From Pseudomonas sp. NCCP-436 (GTDB lineage Bacteria; Pseudomonadota; Gammaproteobacteria; Pseudomonadales; Pseudomonadaceae): a DNA stretch of 49,122 nt. Below, in pieces: positions 27,527-35,672 of this stretch. The notes below the pieces were generated by a model that was not told the DNA's origin, searched no databases, and worked only from the letters and a program-made list of their open reading frames with translations. The stretch lies in contig NZ_BPLZ01000019.1 of NCBI RefSeq assembly GCF_019656335.1, forward strand, positions 1-49,122, given 5' to 3'. Within the stretch, counting starts at the first letter, position 1, and each line of letters starts with the position of its first letter. A program made the position numbers and the translations under genes.

Positions 27527-28807
27527 ATGAGCAAGACCAACGAATCCCTGCTGCAACGCCGCCAAGCCGCCGTACCGCGCGGCGTGGGTCAGATTCACCC
27601 GATCGTCGCCGAGCGTGCCGAGAACGCCACCGTATGGGACGTCGAAGGCCGCGAGTACATCGACTTCGCCGGCGGTATCGCCGTGCTGAACACCGGTCAC
27701 CTGCATCCGAAGGTGGTAGCCGCCGTTCAGGAGCAGCTGAGCAAACTCAGCCACACCTGCTTCCAGGTCCTGGCCTACGAACCCTACATCGAGCTGTGCG
27801 AAGAGATCGCCAAGCGCGTACCGGGCAACTTCGCCAAGAAAACCCTGCTGGTTACTTCCGGCTCCGAAGCGGTTGAGAACGCCGTGAAGATCGCCCGTGC
27901 CGCCACTGGCCGCGCTGGAGTGATTGCCTTTACCGGTGCCTACCACGGCCGCACCATGATGACCCTGGGTCTGACCGGCAAGGTCGTGCCCTACTCGGCA
28001 GGCATGGGCCTGATGCCGGGTGGCATCTTCCGCGCCCTGGCTCCCTGCCCGCTGCACGGCATCAGCGAAGACGACGCCATCGCCAGTATCGAGCGCATCT
28101 TCAAGAACGACGCCCAGCCCAGTGACATCGCCGCGATCATCATCGAGCCGGTGCAGGGTGAAGGTGGCTTCTACGTCAACTCGCCGGCCTTCATGCAGCG
28201 CCTGCGCGCCCTGTGCGACCAGCACGGCATTCTGCTGATCGCCGACGAAGTACAGACCGGTGCCGGCCGTACCGGCACCTTCTTCGCTACCGAGCAACTG
28301 GGCATCGTTCCGGATCTGACCACCTTTGCCAAATCGGTTGGTGGCGGCTTCCCGATCTCCGGTGTGTGCGGCAAGGCCGAGATCATGGACGCCATCGCCC
28401 CCGGTGGTCTGGGCGGGACCTATGCTGGCAGCCCCATCGCCTGCGCTGCGGCTCTGGCCGTGCTGAAGGTGTTCGAGGAGGAAAGCCTGCTTGAGCGCTC
28501 CAATGCCGTGGGCGAGAAGCTCAAGGCTGGCCTGCGCGACATTGCCGCCAAGCACAAGGTCATCGGCGACGTGCGCGGCCTGGGTTCGATGGTCGCCATC
28601 GAGCTGTTCGAAGGCGGCGACGTGCACAAGCCGGCTGCCGAGCTGGTTGGCAAGATCGTTGCGCGTGCCCGTGAAAAAGGCCTGATCCTGCTGTCGTGCG
28701 GCACCTATTACAACGTTATCCGTTTCCTGATGCCCGTCACCATTCCCGATGAGCAACTGGAAAAAGGCATCGCCATCGTCGCTGAGTGCTTCGACGAGCT
28801 GGCGTAA
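27527..28807 (+). CDS. gabT: 4-aminobutyrate--2-oxoglutarate transaminase
   Basis: GabT moves the amino group of GABA to 2-oxoglutarate, giving succinate semialdehyde for GabD. The 426-residue class III PLP aminotransferase has the PLP phosphate-binding SGSEAVENA, the D240-E241 cofactor pair (LIADEVQTG) and Schiff-base lysine K269 (TTFAKSVGGGFP). ATG 27527 follows GAGGA at 5-bp spacing; the frame is open from 27419. It may be co-transcribed with gabD despite the 183-base gap. A terminator follows closely. Confidence 0.95.
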   Translation: MSKTNESLLQRRQAAVPRGVGQIHPIVAERAENATVWDVEGREYIDFAGGIAVLNTGHLHPKVVAAVQEQLSKLSHTCFQVLAYEPYIELCEEIAKRVPGNFAKKTLLVTSGSEAVENAVKIARAATGRAGVIAFTGAYHGRTMMTLGLTGKVVPYSAGMGLMPGGIFRALAPCPLHGISEDDAIASIERIFKNDAQPSDIAAIIIEPVQGEGGFYVNSPAFMQRLRALCDQHGILLIADEVQTGAGRTGTFFATEQLGIVPDLTTFAKSVGGGFPISGVCGKAEIMDAIAPGGLGGTYAGSPIACAAALAVLKVFEEESLLERSNAVGEKLKAGLRDIAAKHKVIGDVRGLGSMVAIELFEGGDVHKPAAELVGKIVARAREKGLILLSCGTYYNVIRFLMPVTIPDEQLEKGIAIVAECFDELA

Positions 28808-28846
28808 GCCTGCCGGGCGCATCCCTTCATGCGCCCGTTACCTTTG

Positions 28847-28872
28847 AGGCCCGCCTGGTGCGGGCCTTTTTT
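28847..28872 (+). terminator. Rho-independent terminator of gabDT
   Basis: A perfect 8-bp stem, AGGCCCGC at 28847-28854 and GCGGGCCT at 28860-28867, has a 5-base loop and is followed by TTTTT. It lies 40 bases after the gabT stop. Confidence 0.9.
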
Positions 28873-28889
28873 GTTCGCGGTTTGCAGGT

Positions 28890-28915
28890 AGAAAAAGACC
28901 CGCATCAGGCGGGTC
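28890..28915 (-). terminator. Rho-independent terminator of the cupin gene
   Basis: On the minus strand GACCCGC (28915-28909), a 5-base loop and GCGGGTC (28903-28897) are followed by TTTTT (28896-28892). It ends the minus-strand cupin transcript, 45 bases past its stop, and stands back-to-back with the gabT terminator. Confidence 0.88.
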
Positions 28916-28959
28916 AAAGAGTGACAAGCATCCGGATGGAGGGCGCAGGGCGCCTTCCG

Positions 28960-29319
28960 TTATTTGGGTTCGAAGATCACATAGACCTTGCGGCAGTTTT
29001 CCACTACTTCCCAGGTGCCGGAGAAGCCGGCCGGGATCACGAAACGGTCGCCAGCGCGTACCGTCTTGGCATTGCCCTCAGCGTCGCGCAGGACGGAGAC
29101 GCCCTGGAGAATTTCGCAGTATTCGTGTTCGGTGTAGTTCACCTTCCAGTGTCCCACGGCACCTTCCCAGATACCGGTACTGAATTGGCCGCAGGGGCTG
29201 GAGTAGTGGTTGCGCACGCTTTGTTCGGGGTCGCCCTTGAGCACTTTCTCCGCTGCGGGACGGTAGTGTTCGGCGGCCGTTCCGGCCTGGGCGAAGTCGA
29301 CGATCTGTTCAATATTCAT
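28960..29319 (-). CDS. Small cupin-domain protein
   Basis: A 119-residue single-domain cupin (DUF861/EutQ-like). The beta-barrel signature is in WKVNYTEHEYCEILQGVSVLRDAEGNAKTVRAGDRFVIPAGFSGTWEVVE: a Gly-rich turn, then GDRFVIPAGFSGTWEV, typical of the (S)-ureidoglycine/ethanolamine-type cupins often found in polyamine and amino-acid catabolic clusters. Only part of the usual metal-binding histidine set is visible, so enzymatic activity is uncertain. The open frame reaches 29415, but ATG 29319 gives the natural N-terminus (MNIEQIVDFAQAG). It is divergent from kauB with a 250-base regulatory gap and ends in its own terminator. Confidence 0.82.
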   Translation of the reverse strand: MNIEQIVDFAQAGTAAEHYRPAAEKVLKGDPEQSVRNHYSSPCGQFSTGIWEGAVGHWKVNYTEHEYCEILQGVSVLRDAEGNAKTVRAGDRFVIPAGFSGTWEVVENCRKVYVIFEPK

Positions 29320-29395
29320 CTGGCTTTTCCGTAAGGGTCGGTGACGGCAATCGCCTGGCGGCAGAGCCGCGGCAGGCGCGATGCGTCCGCAGTCT

Positions 29396-29442
29396 ATGTT
29401 TAATATAACGAACATGACAAGGGCATTTACTTGCCTTTGTCA
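29396..29442. promoter_or_regulatory. Two adjoining operator-like palindromes between cupin gene and kauB
   Basis: The first site, ATGTTTAATATAACGAACAT (29396-29415), is an imperfect palindrome containing GTTT-N8-GAAC. The second, TGACAAGGGCA-N6-TGCCTTTGTCA (29415-29442), is an inverted repeat with one mismatch in 11 bp. They abut in the gap between two divergent genes, 77 bases before the cupin start and 127 bases before the kauB start. That is the position expected of a divergent promoter control region. The proteins that bind are not shown by the sequence; PauR is one candidate for the first site (inference). Confidence 0.6.
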
Positions 29443-29569
29443 AAAATATTGAAAAGTTCTGGCGCTCTGGTTTAGTGTGGCGAGCAGTGTCGCCAGTTCG
29501 CTGGCTTTAGCAGAATCAATGACTGTGGGGTCCTGCGGGATTCCCCTTCACCCCTTAGAGGATGCCGGA

Positions 29570-31063
29570 ATGACTAGCCTGACTCGTGCCGAATGGGAAC
29601 AGCGCGCCAAGACCCTGACCATCGAAACCCGCGCCTTTATTCATGGTGAGTACCGGGCGGCCGAGTCCGGTGCCACCTTCGACTGCATCAGCCCGATCGA
29701 CGGCCGTCTGCTTGGCCAGGTGGCCAGCTGCGATAGCGCCGACGCCGAACTGGCCGTCAAGGACGCTCGCGCCACTTTTGAATCCGGCGTGTGGTCGCGT
29801 CTGGCACCGGTCAAGCGCAAACAGATCATGATCCGCTTTGCCGACCTGATCGATGCCCACGCCGAGGAGCTGGCCCTGCTGGAAACCCTGGACATGGGCA
29901 AGCCGATCGGCGATTCCATGGCCGTCGACGTGCCGGCTGCTTCCCGCGCCATCCGCTGGAGCGGCGAGGCCATCGACAAGATCTACGACGAAGTGGCCGC
30001 CACTGCCCATAACGAACTGGGACTGGTCACTCGTGAACCGGTCGGTGTGGTCGCCGCCATCGTGCCGTGGAACTTCCCGCTGCTGATGACCTGCTGGAAG
30101 CTCGGCCCGGCCCTGGCCACAGGCAACTCGGTGATCCTCAAGCCTTCCGAGAAATCGCCGCTGACCGGCATCCGCATTGCCCAGCTGGCGATCGAGGCCG
30201 GCATCCCGGCCGGTGTGTTCAACGTCCTGCCGGGCTTCGGCCACACTGTCGGCAAGGCCCTGGCCCTGCATATGGATGTCGACACCCTGGTGTTCACCGG
30301 TTCGACCAAGATCGCCAAGCAGCTGATGATCTACGCCGGCGAGTCGAACATGAAGCGTGTCTGGCTGGAAGCCGGCGGCAAGAGCCCGAACATCGTCTTC
30401 GCCGACGCCCCTGACCTGAAGGCCGCCGCCCAGGCCGCCGCCAGTGCCATCGCCTACAACCAGGGTGAGGTCTGCACCGCCGGCTCGCGTCTGCTGGTGG
30501 AAAACTCGATCAAGGATCAGTTCGTGCCCATGGTGGTCGAAGCGATCAAGGCCTGGAAACCGGGCAACCCGCTGGATCCGGCGACCAACGTCGGCGCGCT
30601 GGTGGATACCACCCAGATGAATCAGGTGCTGCGCTACATCGAGGCGGGCAAGGAAGATGGTGCCAAGCTGGTGGCCGGCGGTAACCGCGTGCTGGAGGAA
30701 ACCGGTGGTACCTACGTCGAGCCGACCGTGTTCGACGGTGTGACCAATGCCATGCGTATCGCCCGCGAGGAGATCTTCGGTCCGGTGCTGTCGGTGATCG
30801 GCTTCGACAGCGAGGAAGAAGCCGTGGCCATCGCCAACGACACCATCTACGGCCTGGCTGCTGCGGTATGGACCAGCAACCTGTCGCGTGCCCACCTGGT
30901 AGGCAAGGCTCTGCGTGCCGGCAGCGTGTGGATCAACCAGTACGACGGTGGTGACATGACCGCGCCGTTCGGTGGCTTCAAGCAGTCGGGCAACGGCCGC
31001 GACAAGTCGCTGCACGCCTTTGACAAGTACACCGAGCTGAAGGCTACCTGGATCAAGCTTTAA
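29570..31063 (+). CDS. kauB: 4-guanidinobutyraldehyde/gamma-aminobutyraldehyde dehydrogenase (KauB/PuuC type)
   Basis: KauB oxidises omega-amino and guanidino aldehydes made during arginine, agmatine and polyamine breakdown. The 497-residue aldehyde dehydrogenase has VPWNFP (N168), Glu base E267 in VWLEAGGKSPN and nucleophile C302 in NQGEVCTAGSR, and its sequence reads closely like P. aeruginosa KauB throughout, including the terminal SLHAFDKYTELKATWIKL. ATG 29570 follows GAGGA at 7-bp spacing; the open frame from 29477 is rejected. Third codon positions are strongly C-biased, as in gabDT. It is divergent from the cupin gene and followed by a terminator and an MFS gene. Confidence 0.93.
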   Translation: MTSLTRAEWEQRAKTLTIETRAFIHGEYRAAESGATFDCISPIDGRLLGQVASCDSADAELAVKDARATFESGVWSRLAPVKRKQIMIRFADLIDAHAEELALLETLDMGKPIGDSMAVDVPAASRAIRWSGEAIDKIYDEVAATAHNELGLVTREPVGVVAAIVPWNFPLLMTCWKLGPALATGNSVILKPSEKSPLTGIRIAQLAIEAGIPAGVFNVLPGFGHTVGKALALHMDVDTLVFTGSTKIAKQLMIYAGESNMKRVWLEAGGKSPNIVFADAPDLKAAAQAAASAIAYNQGEVCTAGSRLLVENSIKDQFVPMVVEAIKAWKPGNPLDPATNVGALVDTTQMNQVLRYIEAGKEDGAKLVAGGNRVLEETGGTYVEPTVFDGVTNAMRIAREEIFGPVLSVIGFDSEEEAVAIANDTIYGLAAAVWTSNLSRAHLVGKALRAGSVWINQYDGGDMTAPFGGFKQSGNGRDKSLHAFDKYTELKATWIKL

Positions 31064-31273
31064 CGATTGCAGGACGATCTCCTGGTCGTCGGCCATACGG
31101 CGTGCGTCCTCGCTTTCAATGCTCACGTACAGCAGTACGCTGCGCTTAAAAGCTGCGGGGCGCCTTGTCTGACCCTAGCCCAGAAGATCTTTCCGGTGAT
31201 GGGCCTCGTCGAGGTAGGCCTGTCGTCTGCTTTTAAGGCCCGCTCCTCCGGGCCGGCTCTGTGAGCCACACCT

Positions 31274-31310
31274 GCGGCCGGGTTTCCTTGGAGCCCGGCC
31301 GCTTGGTTTT
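31274..31310 (+). terminator. Terminator hairpin between kauB and the MFS gene
   Basis: A perfect 9-bp stem, GCGGCCGGG at 31274-31282 and CCCGGCCGC at 31294-31302, is followed by TTGGTTTT. It ends 19 bases before the MFS start codon, close enough to its ribosome-binding site (AAGGA at 31316) that it might instead act as an attenuator. Confidence 0.65.
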
Positions 31311-31329
31311 CGCGCAAGGACTTCCGGCA

Positions 31330-32478
31330 ATGCGTTGGGGTACCTATTTCGCGGTATGTGCCGCAGTCATCAGTATCGGCCTGGCCCTCGGCGTGACCAT
31401 GCCGTTGGTCTCGCTACGCCTGGAAAGCTGGGGCTATGACGCCTTCTCCATCGGCGTAATGGCGGCCACGCCGGCAGTCGGTGTGCTGCTCGGTGCTTCG
31501 CTGGCCGGTCGCCTGGCAGCGCGTCTGGGTACCACGCTGTTGATGCAGCTGTGCCTGCTGCTTGGTGCACTGTCGGTGGCCGGTCTGGCGTTGCTGCAGA
31601 ACTATGCCGTGTGGCTGGCACTGCGTCTGTTTATCGGTGTGGCGCTGACCGTGGTGTTCATCCTGGGCGAGAGCTGGATCAACCAGTTAGTGGTGGAGAA
31701 ATGGCGTGGCCGGCTGGTGGCGTTGTATGGCTCCGGCTATGCGCTGAGCCAGTTGTGTGGTCCGTTGCTACTGACGGCCCTGGGCACCGACACCGACAGC
31801 GGCTTCTGGACGGGCGTCGGTTTGCTGATCGGTGGCTCGCTGGTGCTGCTGGGACGTACCGGTGCCCCCACGGTGGACGCGCACAGTGGCTCTGGCCGTG
31901 GTCTGCTGCAGTTCTGCAGACGACTACCGGCCATTGCCTGGGCGGTAATGCTGTTTGCCGCCTTTGAGGCGATGATGCTGACTCTGCTGCCGATCTACGG
32001 CCTGCGCCAGGGTTTCACCCAGGAGGTGGCTTTGTTCATGGTCAGCGTGGTGGTGGTTGGTGATGCGGTGCTGCAGCTGCCAATCGGCTGGCTGGCTGAC
32101 CGTATGTCGCGGCAGCGTCTGTTCCTTTGCTGTGGCCTGGTGCTGCTGTTGTCCAGTCTGTCGATCCCGGTGTTGCTGCATACCCCGCTGATCTGGCCGT
32201 TGCTGGTGGCCTTCGGAGCCACGGCCGGTGGCCTGTTCACCCTGTCGCTGATCATGATCGGCGAGCGCTACCGGGATGATGAACTGGTGCGGGCCAATGC
32301 CCATGTCGCCCAGCTATGGGGGCTTGGTTGCCTGGTCGGGCCGCTGCTGACCGGAGCTGTCAGCCAATGGCTCAGCGGCCATGCATTGCCGATGATGATG
32401 GCTTTTGGTGCTCTGGTGTTCGTCTGGCTGGCCTGGCGTGGCAATGGTTTGATGCCGCTGGCGGAGCAGAGTCGATAA
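31330..32478 (+). CDS. MFS transporter (YcaD-like family)
   Basis: A 382-residue major facilitator with about 12 hydrophobic segments in two halves. The N-terminal half carries the loop GASLAGRLAARLG (motif A variant), and the second half has IGWLADRMSRQRLF, the matching cytoplasmic loop. Substrate unknown; position in a polyamine/amine catabolic cluster suggests transport of an amine, amino acid or metabolite (inference). GTG at 31261 opens the same frame, but ATG 31330 has AAGGA nine bases upstream and starts directly with the first membrane segment. The gene ends 25 bases before the stop codon of the convergent phospholipase-D-like gene. Confidence 0.85.
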   Translation: MRWGTYFAVCAAVISIGLALGVTMPLVSLRLESWGYDAFSIGVMAATPAVGVLLGASLAGRLAARLGTTLLMQLCLLLGALSVAGLALLQNYAVWLALRLFIGVALTVVFILGESWINQLVVEKWRGRLVALYGSGYALSQLCGPLLLTALGTDTDSGFWTGVGLLIGGSLVLLGRTGAPTVDAHSGSGRGLLQFCRRLPAIAWAVMLFAAFEAMMLTLLPIYGLRQGFTQEVALFMVSVVVVGDAVLQLPIGWLADRMSRQRLFLCCGLVLLLSSLSIPVLLHTPLIWPLLVAFGATAGGLFTLSLIMIGERYRDDELVRANAHVAQLWGLGCLVGPLLTGAVSQWLSGHALPMMMAFGALVFVWLAWRGNGLMPLAEQSR

Positions 32479-32503
32479 CCGCCAGCAATAGTCGGCTGTT
32501 CGG

Positions 32504-34042
32504 TCAGAGCATGCGTTCGAGGCCGATGCGCTCGGCGAACCAGGCATTGATGCGCCGCCAGAGACTGCCCGGCTCGCGAGACAACTCGTGCACCTGGCCG
32601 TTGTCTTCCGCCCGCCAGCGCAGCGTGCCCTCGACCAGCAGCACCTCGTAGCTGATCCCCGGTCGCATGCCTTCCAAAGCCAGGCGGCGAACCTGTTCGC
32701 TGAGTTCCGGGCTGTCTACCAGCACGCCGACTTCGGTGTTCCAGAGAATCGAGCGCGGGTCGAAATTGAGCGAGCCGATAAAGGCATAGCGTCTGTCCAG
32801 CACGATGGCCTTGCTGTGCAGACTCGATTCAGAACTGCCGCTGAAACTGTAGGGAGCGCTGCCGCCGTTGCCCGGCTGGCGCCGCATCTCGAACAGGCGT
32901 ACGCCATGTTCCAGCAGTTTGCGCCGGTAGGGCGCATAACCCCCATGAACCGCCGGCACATCGGTAGCTTCCAGCGAGTTGGTGAGAATACGCACGGCCA
33001 CCCCGCGGTTGGCCTGATCGACAAGGTAGCGGGTGCCGTCGCGGGTGGGGACGAAGTAGGCCGAGACGAGAAGCAGTTCCTGACTCAGGTCGCTTAGTTT
33101 CGGTTCTAGCTGACTGGCCATCAGCAGTTGCGCATCTGGTTCGCCGTCGGCCAGTACCTTCGCCGGGGCATCCCACAATGCCCAGCCAGGTGCCCAGGTC
33201 AGTTGTTCCAGCCACTGAGGCAGACGCGGTTGCTCGCGGTAGCCAAGCAACTGCTGGTAAAGCTCTGGCTGTTTCAGACTGGCGCGAGTCAGGTAAGCCT
33301 GCAGCCGCTTGCGGGCCTGCCTCAGGTCGCGGCTGCTTGCCGGCCAGTAGAGAAACTGCCGGATTGGCTTGCTCAGAGCACTGTTCCAGTACTGGTCAAA
33401 GCTATGCGCCAGCTGCTCGGCTACCGGGCCGACGGCGAGCAGGTCGATGTCCGTGAAGTTGAACGTGGGCTCGGCATCGAAGTATTCGTCGCCGAGGTTG
33501 CGTCCGCCGACGATGGCGGCACTGCTGTCGGCCAGCCACAGCTTGTTGTGCATGCGCCGATGTTGTCGGCCCAGTTGCAGCGCCCGGCCCAGGACGCGGG
33601 TAACGCCGATGGTGCGGCCCAGATGGAGTGGATTGAATACCCGAACCTGAATGTTGGGGTGTGCGGCGAGGAGCGAGATTTCGTAGTCGCGGCCGTCGCT
33701 GGCGGTATCGTCCAGCAGGATACGCACACGTACGCCGCGATCAGCAGCCTGCAGCACTTCGTCTATCAAGGTGCGGGTGCTGAGACCGTCGTGCATGATG
33801 TAGTACTGCAGATCGAGACTGCTGCCGGCGGCGCGGATCAACTCGGCTCGTGCGGCGAAGGCCTGTTCGCTGTCATCAAGCAGGTAGAAGCCGGATTGCC
33901 CCGGATGACGCTCGGCCAGGCGCTGTAGATGGCGGCCGAAGTCCGAGGCTTGCGGTGCCAGGGCCTGACTGGTGTGGATCGCCGGGGTGGTGCTGCAGGC
34001 GCTTACGGCCAGCAGCAGGCAGAGAAGCAGAACATGGCGCAC
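32504..34042 (-). CDS. Phospholipase D/cardiolipin synthase-like lipoprotein
   Basis: A 512-residue PLD-superfamily protein with two HKD motifs: HNKLWLADSSAAIVGGRN at about residues 164-181 and HSKAIVLDRRYAFIGSLNFDPRS at about 408-430. The pair resembles the ClsC/YmdC type of cardiolipin synthase. The N-terminus MRHVLLLCLLLAVSAC is a lipoprotein signal with C16 as the lipid-attachment site, so the catalytic domain faces the periplasm. It probably makes or remodels phosphatidyl lipids, but substrate cannot be told from sequence. GGGAG precedes ATG 34042. It sits convergent with the MFS gene and downstream of pauB on the minus strand, an order I recall from P. aeruginosa. Confidence 0.87.
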   Translation of the reverse strand: MRHVLLLCLLLAVSACSTTPAIHTSQALAPQASDFGRHLQRLAERHPGQSGFYLLDDSEQAFAARAELIRAAGSSLDLQYYIMHDGLSTRTLIDEVLQAADRGVRVRILLDDTASDGRDYEISLLAAHPNIQVRVFNPLHLGRTIGVTRVLGRALQLGRQHRRMHNKLWLADSSAAIVGGRNLGDEYFDAEPTFNFTDIDLLAVGPVAEQLAHSFDQYWNSALSKPIRQFLYWPASSRDLRQARKRLQAYLTRASLKQPELYQQLLGYREQPRLPQWLEQLTWAPGWALWDAPAKVLADGEPDAQLLMASQLEPKLSDLSQELLLVSAYFVPTRDGTRYLVDQANRGVAVRILTNSLEATDVPAVHGGYAPYRRKLLEHGVRLFEMRRQPGNGGSAPYSFSGSSESSLHSKAIVLDRRYAFIGSLNFDPRSILWNTEVGVLVDSPELSEQVRRLALEGMRPGISYEVLLVEGTLRWRAEDNGQVHELSREPGSLWRRINAWFAERIGLERML

Positions 34043-34141
34043 GCTGATCTCCCTGTGAGGCGTCCCGTATCGTTCTGACGCCCGTCCGCAGTCAAAGATT
34101 CTGCCTCAGTGCTTGTACAGTAGCTTGTCTGGGGTGGCAGG

Positions 34142-34225
34142 CCGGCAGACTCGGATGTCTGCCGGTCTGCGAGAGTGTAGCGCTTCGGAGCATATGTCTT
34201 GCTGTCCGGCCTGTGGTGGGCCGGA
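34142..34225. other. Two GC hairpins after the pauB stop
   Basis: In the 185-base gap after pauB are CCGGCAGAC/GTCTGCCGG (34142-34150 and 34157-34165, 9-bp arms) and TCCGGCC/GGCCGGA (34205-34211 and 34219-34225). Neither has a T-tract. They may stabilise the pauB mRNA 3' end or weaken read-through into the lipoprotein gene. Confidence 0.5.
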
Positions 34226-34227
34226 AC

Positions 34228-35541
34228 CTAGAGCAGTTCCTTCATGCGGTGCCAGAGCATGCCTAGGGCCAGCAGTGGCGAGCGCAGATGCTTTCCGCCC
34301 GGGAAGGTCATGTGCGGCACCTGAGCAAACAGGTCGAAACCGCGGCTTTCCTGTCCGGCAATGGCTTCGGCCAGCAGCTTGCCGGCCAGGTGCGTGGCAT
34401 TGACGCCGTGGCCGGCGTAGGCCTGGGCGTGGAACACGTTGGGCTGATCCTTGAGCCGGCCGATCTGCGGCAGGCGGTTGGCGCCGATGCCTATCATCCC
34501 GCCCCATTGGTAATCGATGCGCACGCTGGCCAGTTGCGGAAATACCTTGAGCATTTTCGGTCGCATGTAGGCCGCGATGTCCGCCGGGTCGCGTCCGGAG
34601 TAATGGCAGGCACCGCCGAACAGCAGGCGGCGATCCGCCGAGAGGCGGTAGTAGTCGACCGTCACGCGCTGATCGCACAGCGCCATGTTCTGCGGGATCA
34701 GCTGGCGTGCCTGAGCCTCGGACAGTGGTTCGGTAGCGATGATGTAGCTGCCGGCGGGCAGTACCTTGCCGCTCAGTGTCGGGTTGAGATCGTTGATATA
34801 GGCATTGCAGGCCAGTACCAGATTCTTTGCGCGCACCATGCCTTGTGGTGTGTGCACGCGCAGCTCGCTACCGTAGTCAATGCGTGTTACCGGTGATTCC
34901 TCGAACAGCCGTACGCCCAGTGACTGCGCCGCCGCGGCTTCGCCGAGCGCCAGGTTGAGCGGGTGCAGGTGACCCGAGCCCATGTCGATCATGGCGCCGT
35001 GATAGTTGTCGGAGCCGACCACTTCGTGGATGCGCTCCTTCGGCACAAGGCGCAACTCGTGACGGTAGCCCAGGCTCTCCAGCTCGGCCTTGTCCTTGCT
35101 GAAGCCATCGAAGTGATCCGGCTTGTTGGCCAGGTCGCAGTAGCCCCAGGTCAGGTCGCAGTCGATCCCGAACTGTTCGACGCGCTGGCGGACGATCTCT
35201 ACGGCCTCCAGCCCCATGAGTTTGAACTGGCGTACGCCGTCGCGACCGACGATGGACTCGAATTGCTCGACATCATGGCCTACGCCTCGGATCAATTGAC
35301 CGCCGTTGCGTCCGCTGGCACCCCAGCCGATTTTGCGTGCTTCCAGCAGGGCCACCGTCAACCCCTTTTGGGCCAGCTCGATGGCGGTATTCAGGCCGCT
35401 GAAGCCGCCGCCGACAACACACACGTCCACGACTACTTCAGTGTCCAGGGGAGGGTAGGCCTGCTGGCGATTGACGCTGGCGGCATAGTAGGAAGCGGCG
35501 TGTTGAGGACTGTGGACGGGCTGGTGAACGGGGGCGTTCAT
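34228..35541 (-). CDS. pauB: FAD-dependent gamma-glutamylpolyamine oxidoreductase (PauB/PuuB type)
   Basis: PauB enzymes oxidise gamma-glutamylated putrescine or other polyamines to aldehydes in the Pseudomonas polyamine pathway. The 437-residue protein has an N-terminal dinucleotide fold VDVCVVGGGFSGLNTAIELAQKG (about 38-60), WGASGRNGGQLIRG and the C-terminal DAO-type segment GGMIGIGANRLPQIG and GHGVNATHLAGKL. P. aeruginosa carries several paralogues, so the exact substrate and paralogue number cannot be set. AGGA precedes ATG 35541. An A/T-rich palindrome (35563-35578) lies just upstream. Its product would feed KauB nearby. Confidence 0.87.
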   Translation of the reverse strand: MNAPVHQPVHSPQHAASYYAASVNRQQAYPPLDTEVVVDVCVVGGGFSGLNTAIELAQKGLTVALLEARKIGWGASGRNGGQLIRGVGHDVEQFESIVGRDGVRQFKLMGLEAVEIVRQRVEQFGIDCDLTWGYCDLANKPDHFDGFSKDKAELESLGYRHELRLVPKERIHEVVGSDNYHGAMIDMGSGHLHPLNLALGEAAAAQSLGVRLFEESPVTRIDYGSELRVHTPQGMVRAKNLVLACNAYINDLNPTLSGKVLPAGSYIIATEPLSEAQARQLIPQNMALCDQRVTVDYYRLSADRRLLFGGACHYSGRDPADIAAYMRPKMLKVFPQLASVRIDYQWGGMIGIGANRLPQIGRLKDQPNVFHAQAYAGHGVNATHLAGKLLAEAIAGQESRGFDLFAQVPHMTFPGGKHLRSPLLALGMLWHRMKELL

Positions 35542-35562
35542 GTGCGAAATCCTGATTTTATT

Positions 35563-35578
35563 GTTTGGAAAATTAAAC
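35563..35578 (-). promoter_or_regulatory. Operator-like site upstream of pauB
   Basis: GTTTGGAAAATTAAAC on the plus strand (GTTTAATTTTCCAAAC on the coding strand) lies 22 bases before the pauB start codon. Only its outer four bases on each side are symmetric, but the GTTT-N8-AAAC frame equals the core of the palindrome before gabD and resembles the site before kauB. A repressor bound here would cover the translation-initiation/promoter region. Confidence 0.5.
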
Positions 35579-35672
35579 GCAGCATAAGCGCGAGTTGCGC
35601 CGACGCCAAGTGCCGGGAGGAGCCCCGCGGACAGTTGAGGCAGCGGTTCGCGCCGTCAGGCTGCCTCTCTGC

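Noticed and set aside
29555..31126. 523-codon minus-strand open frame over kauB
   Set aside because: Antisense shadow of kauB.
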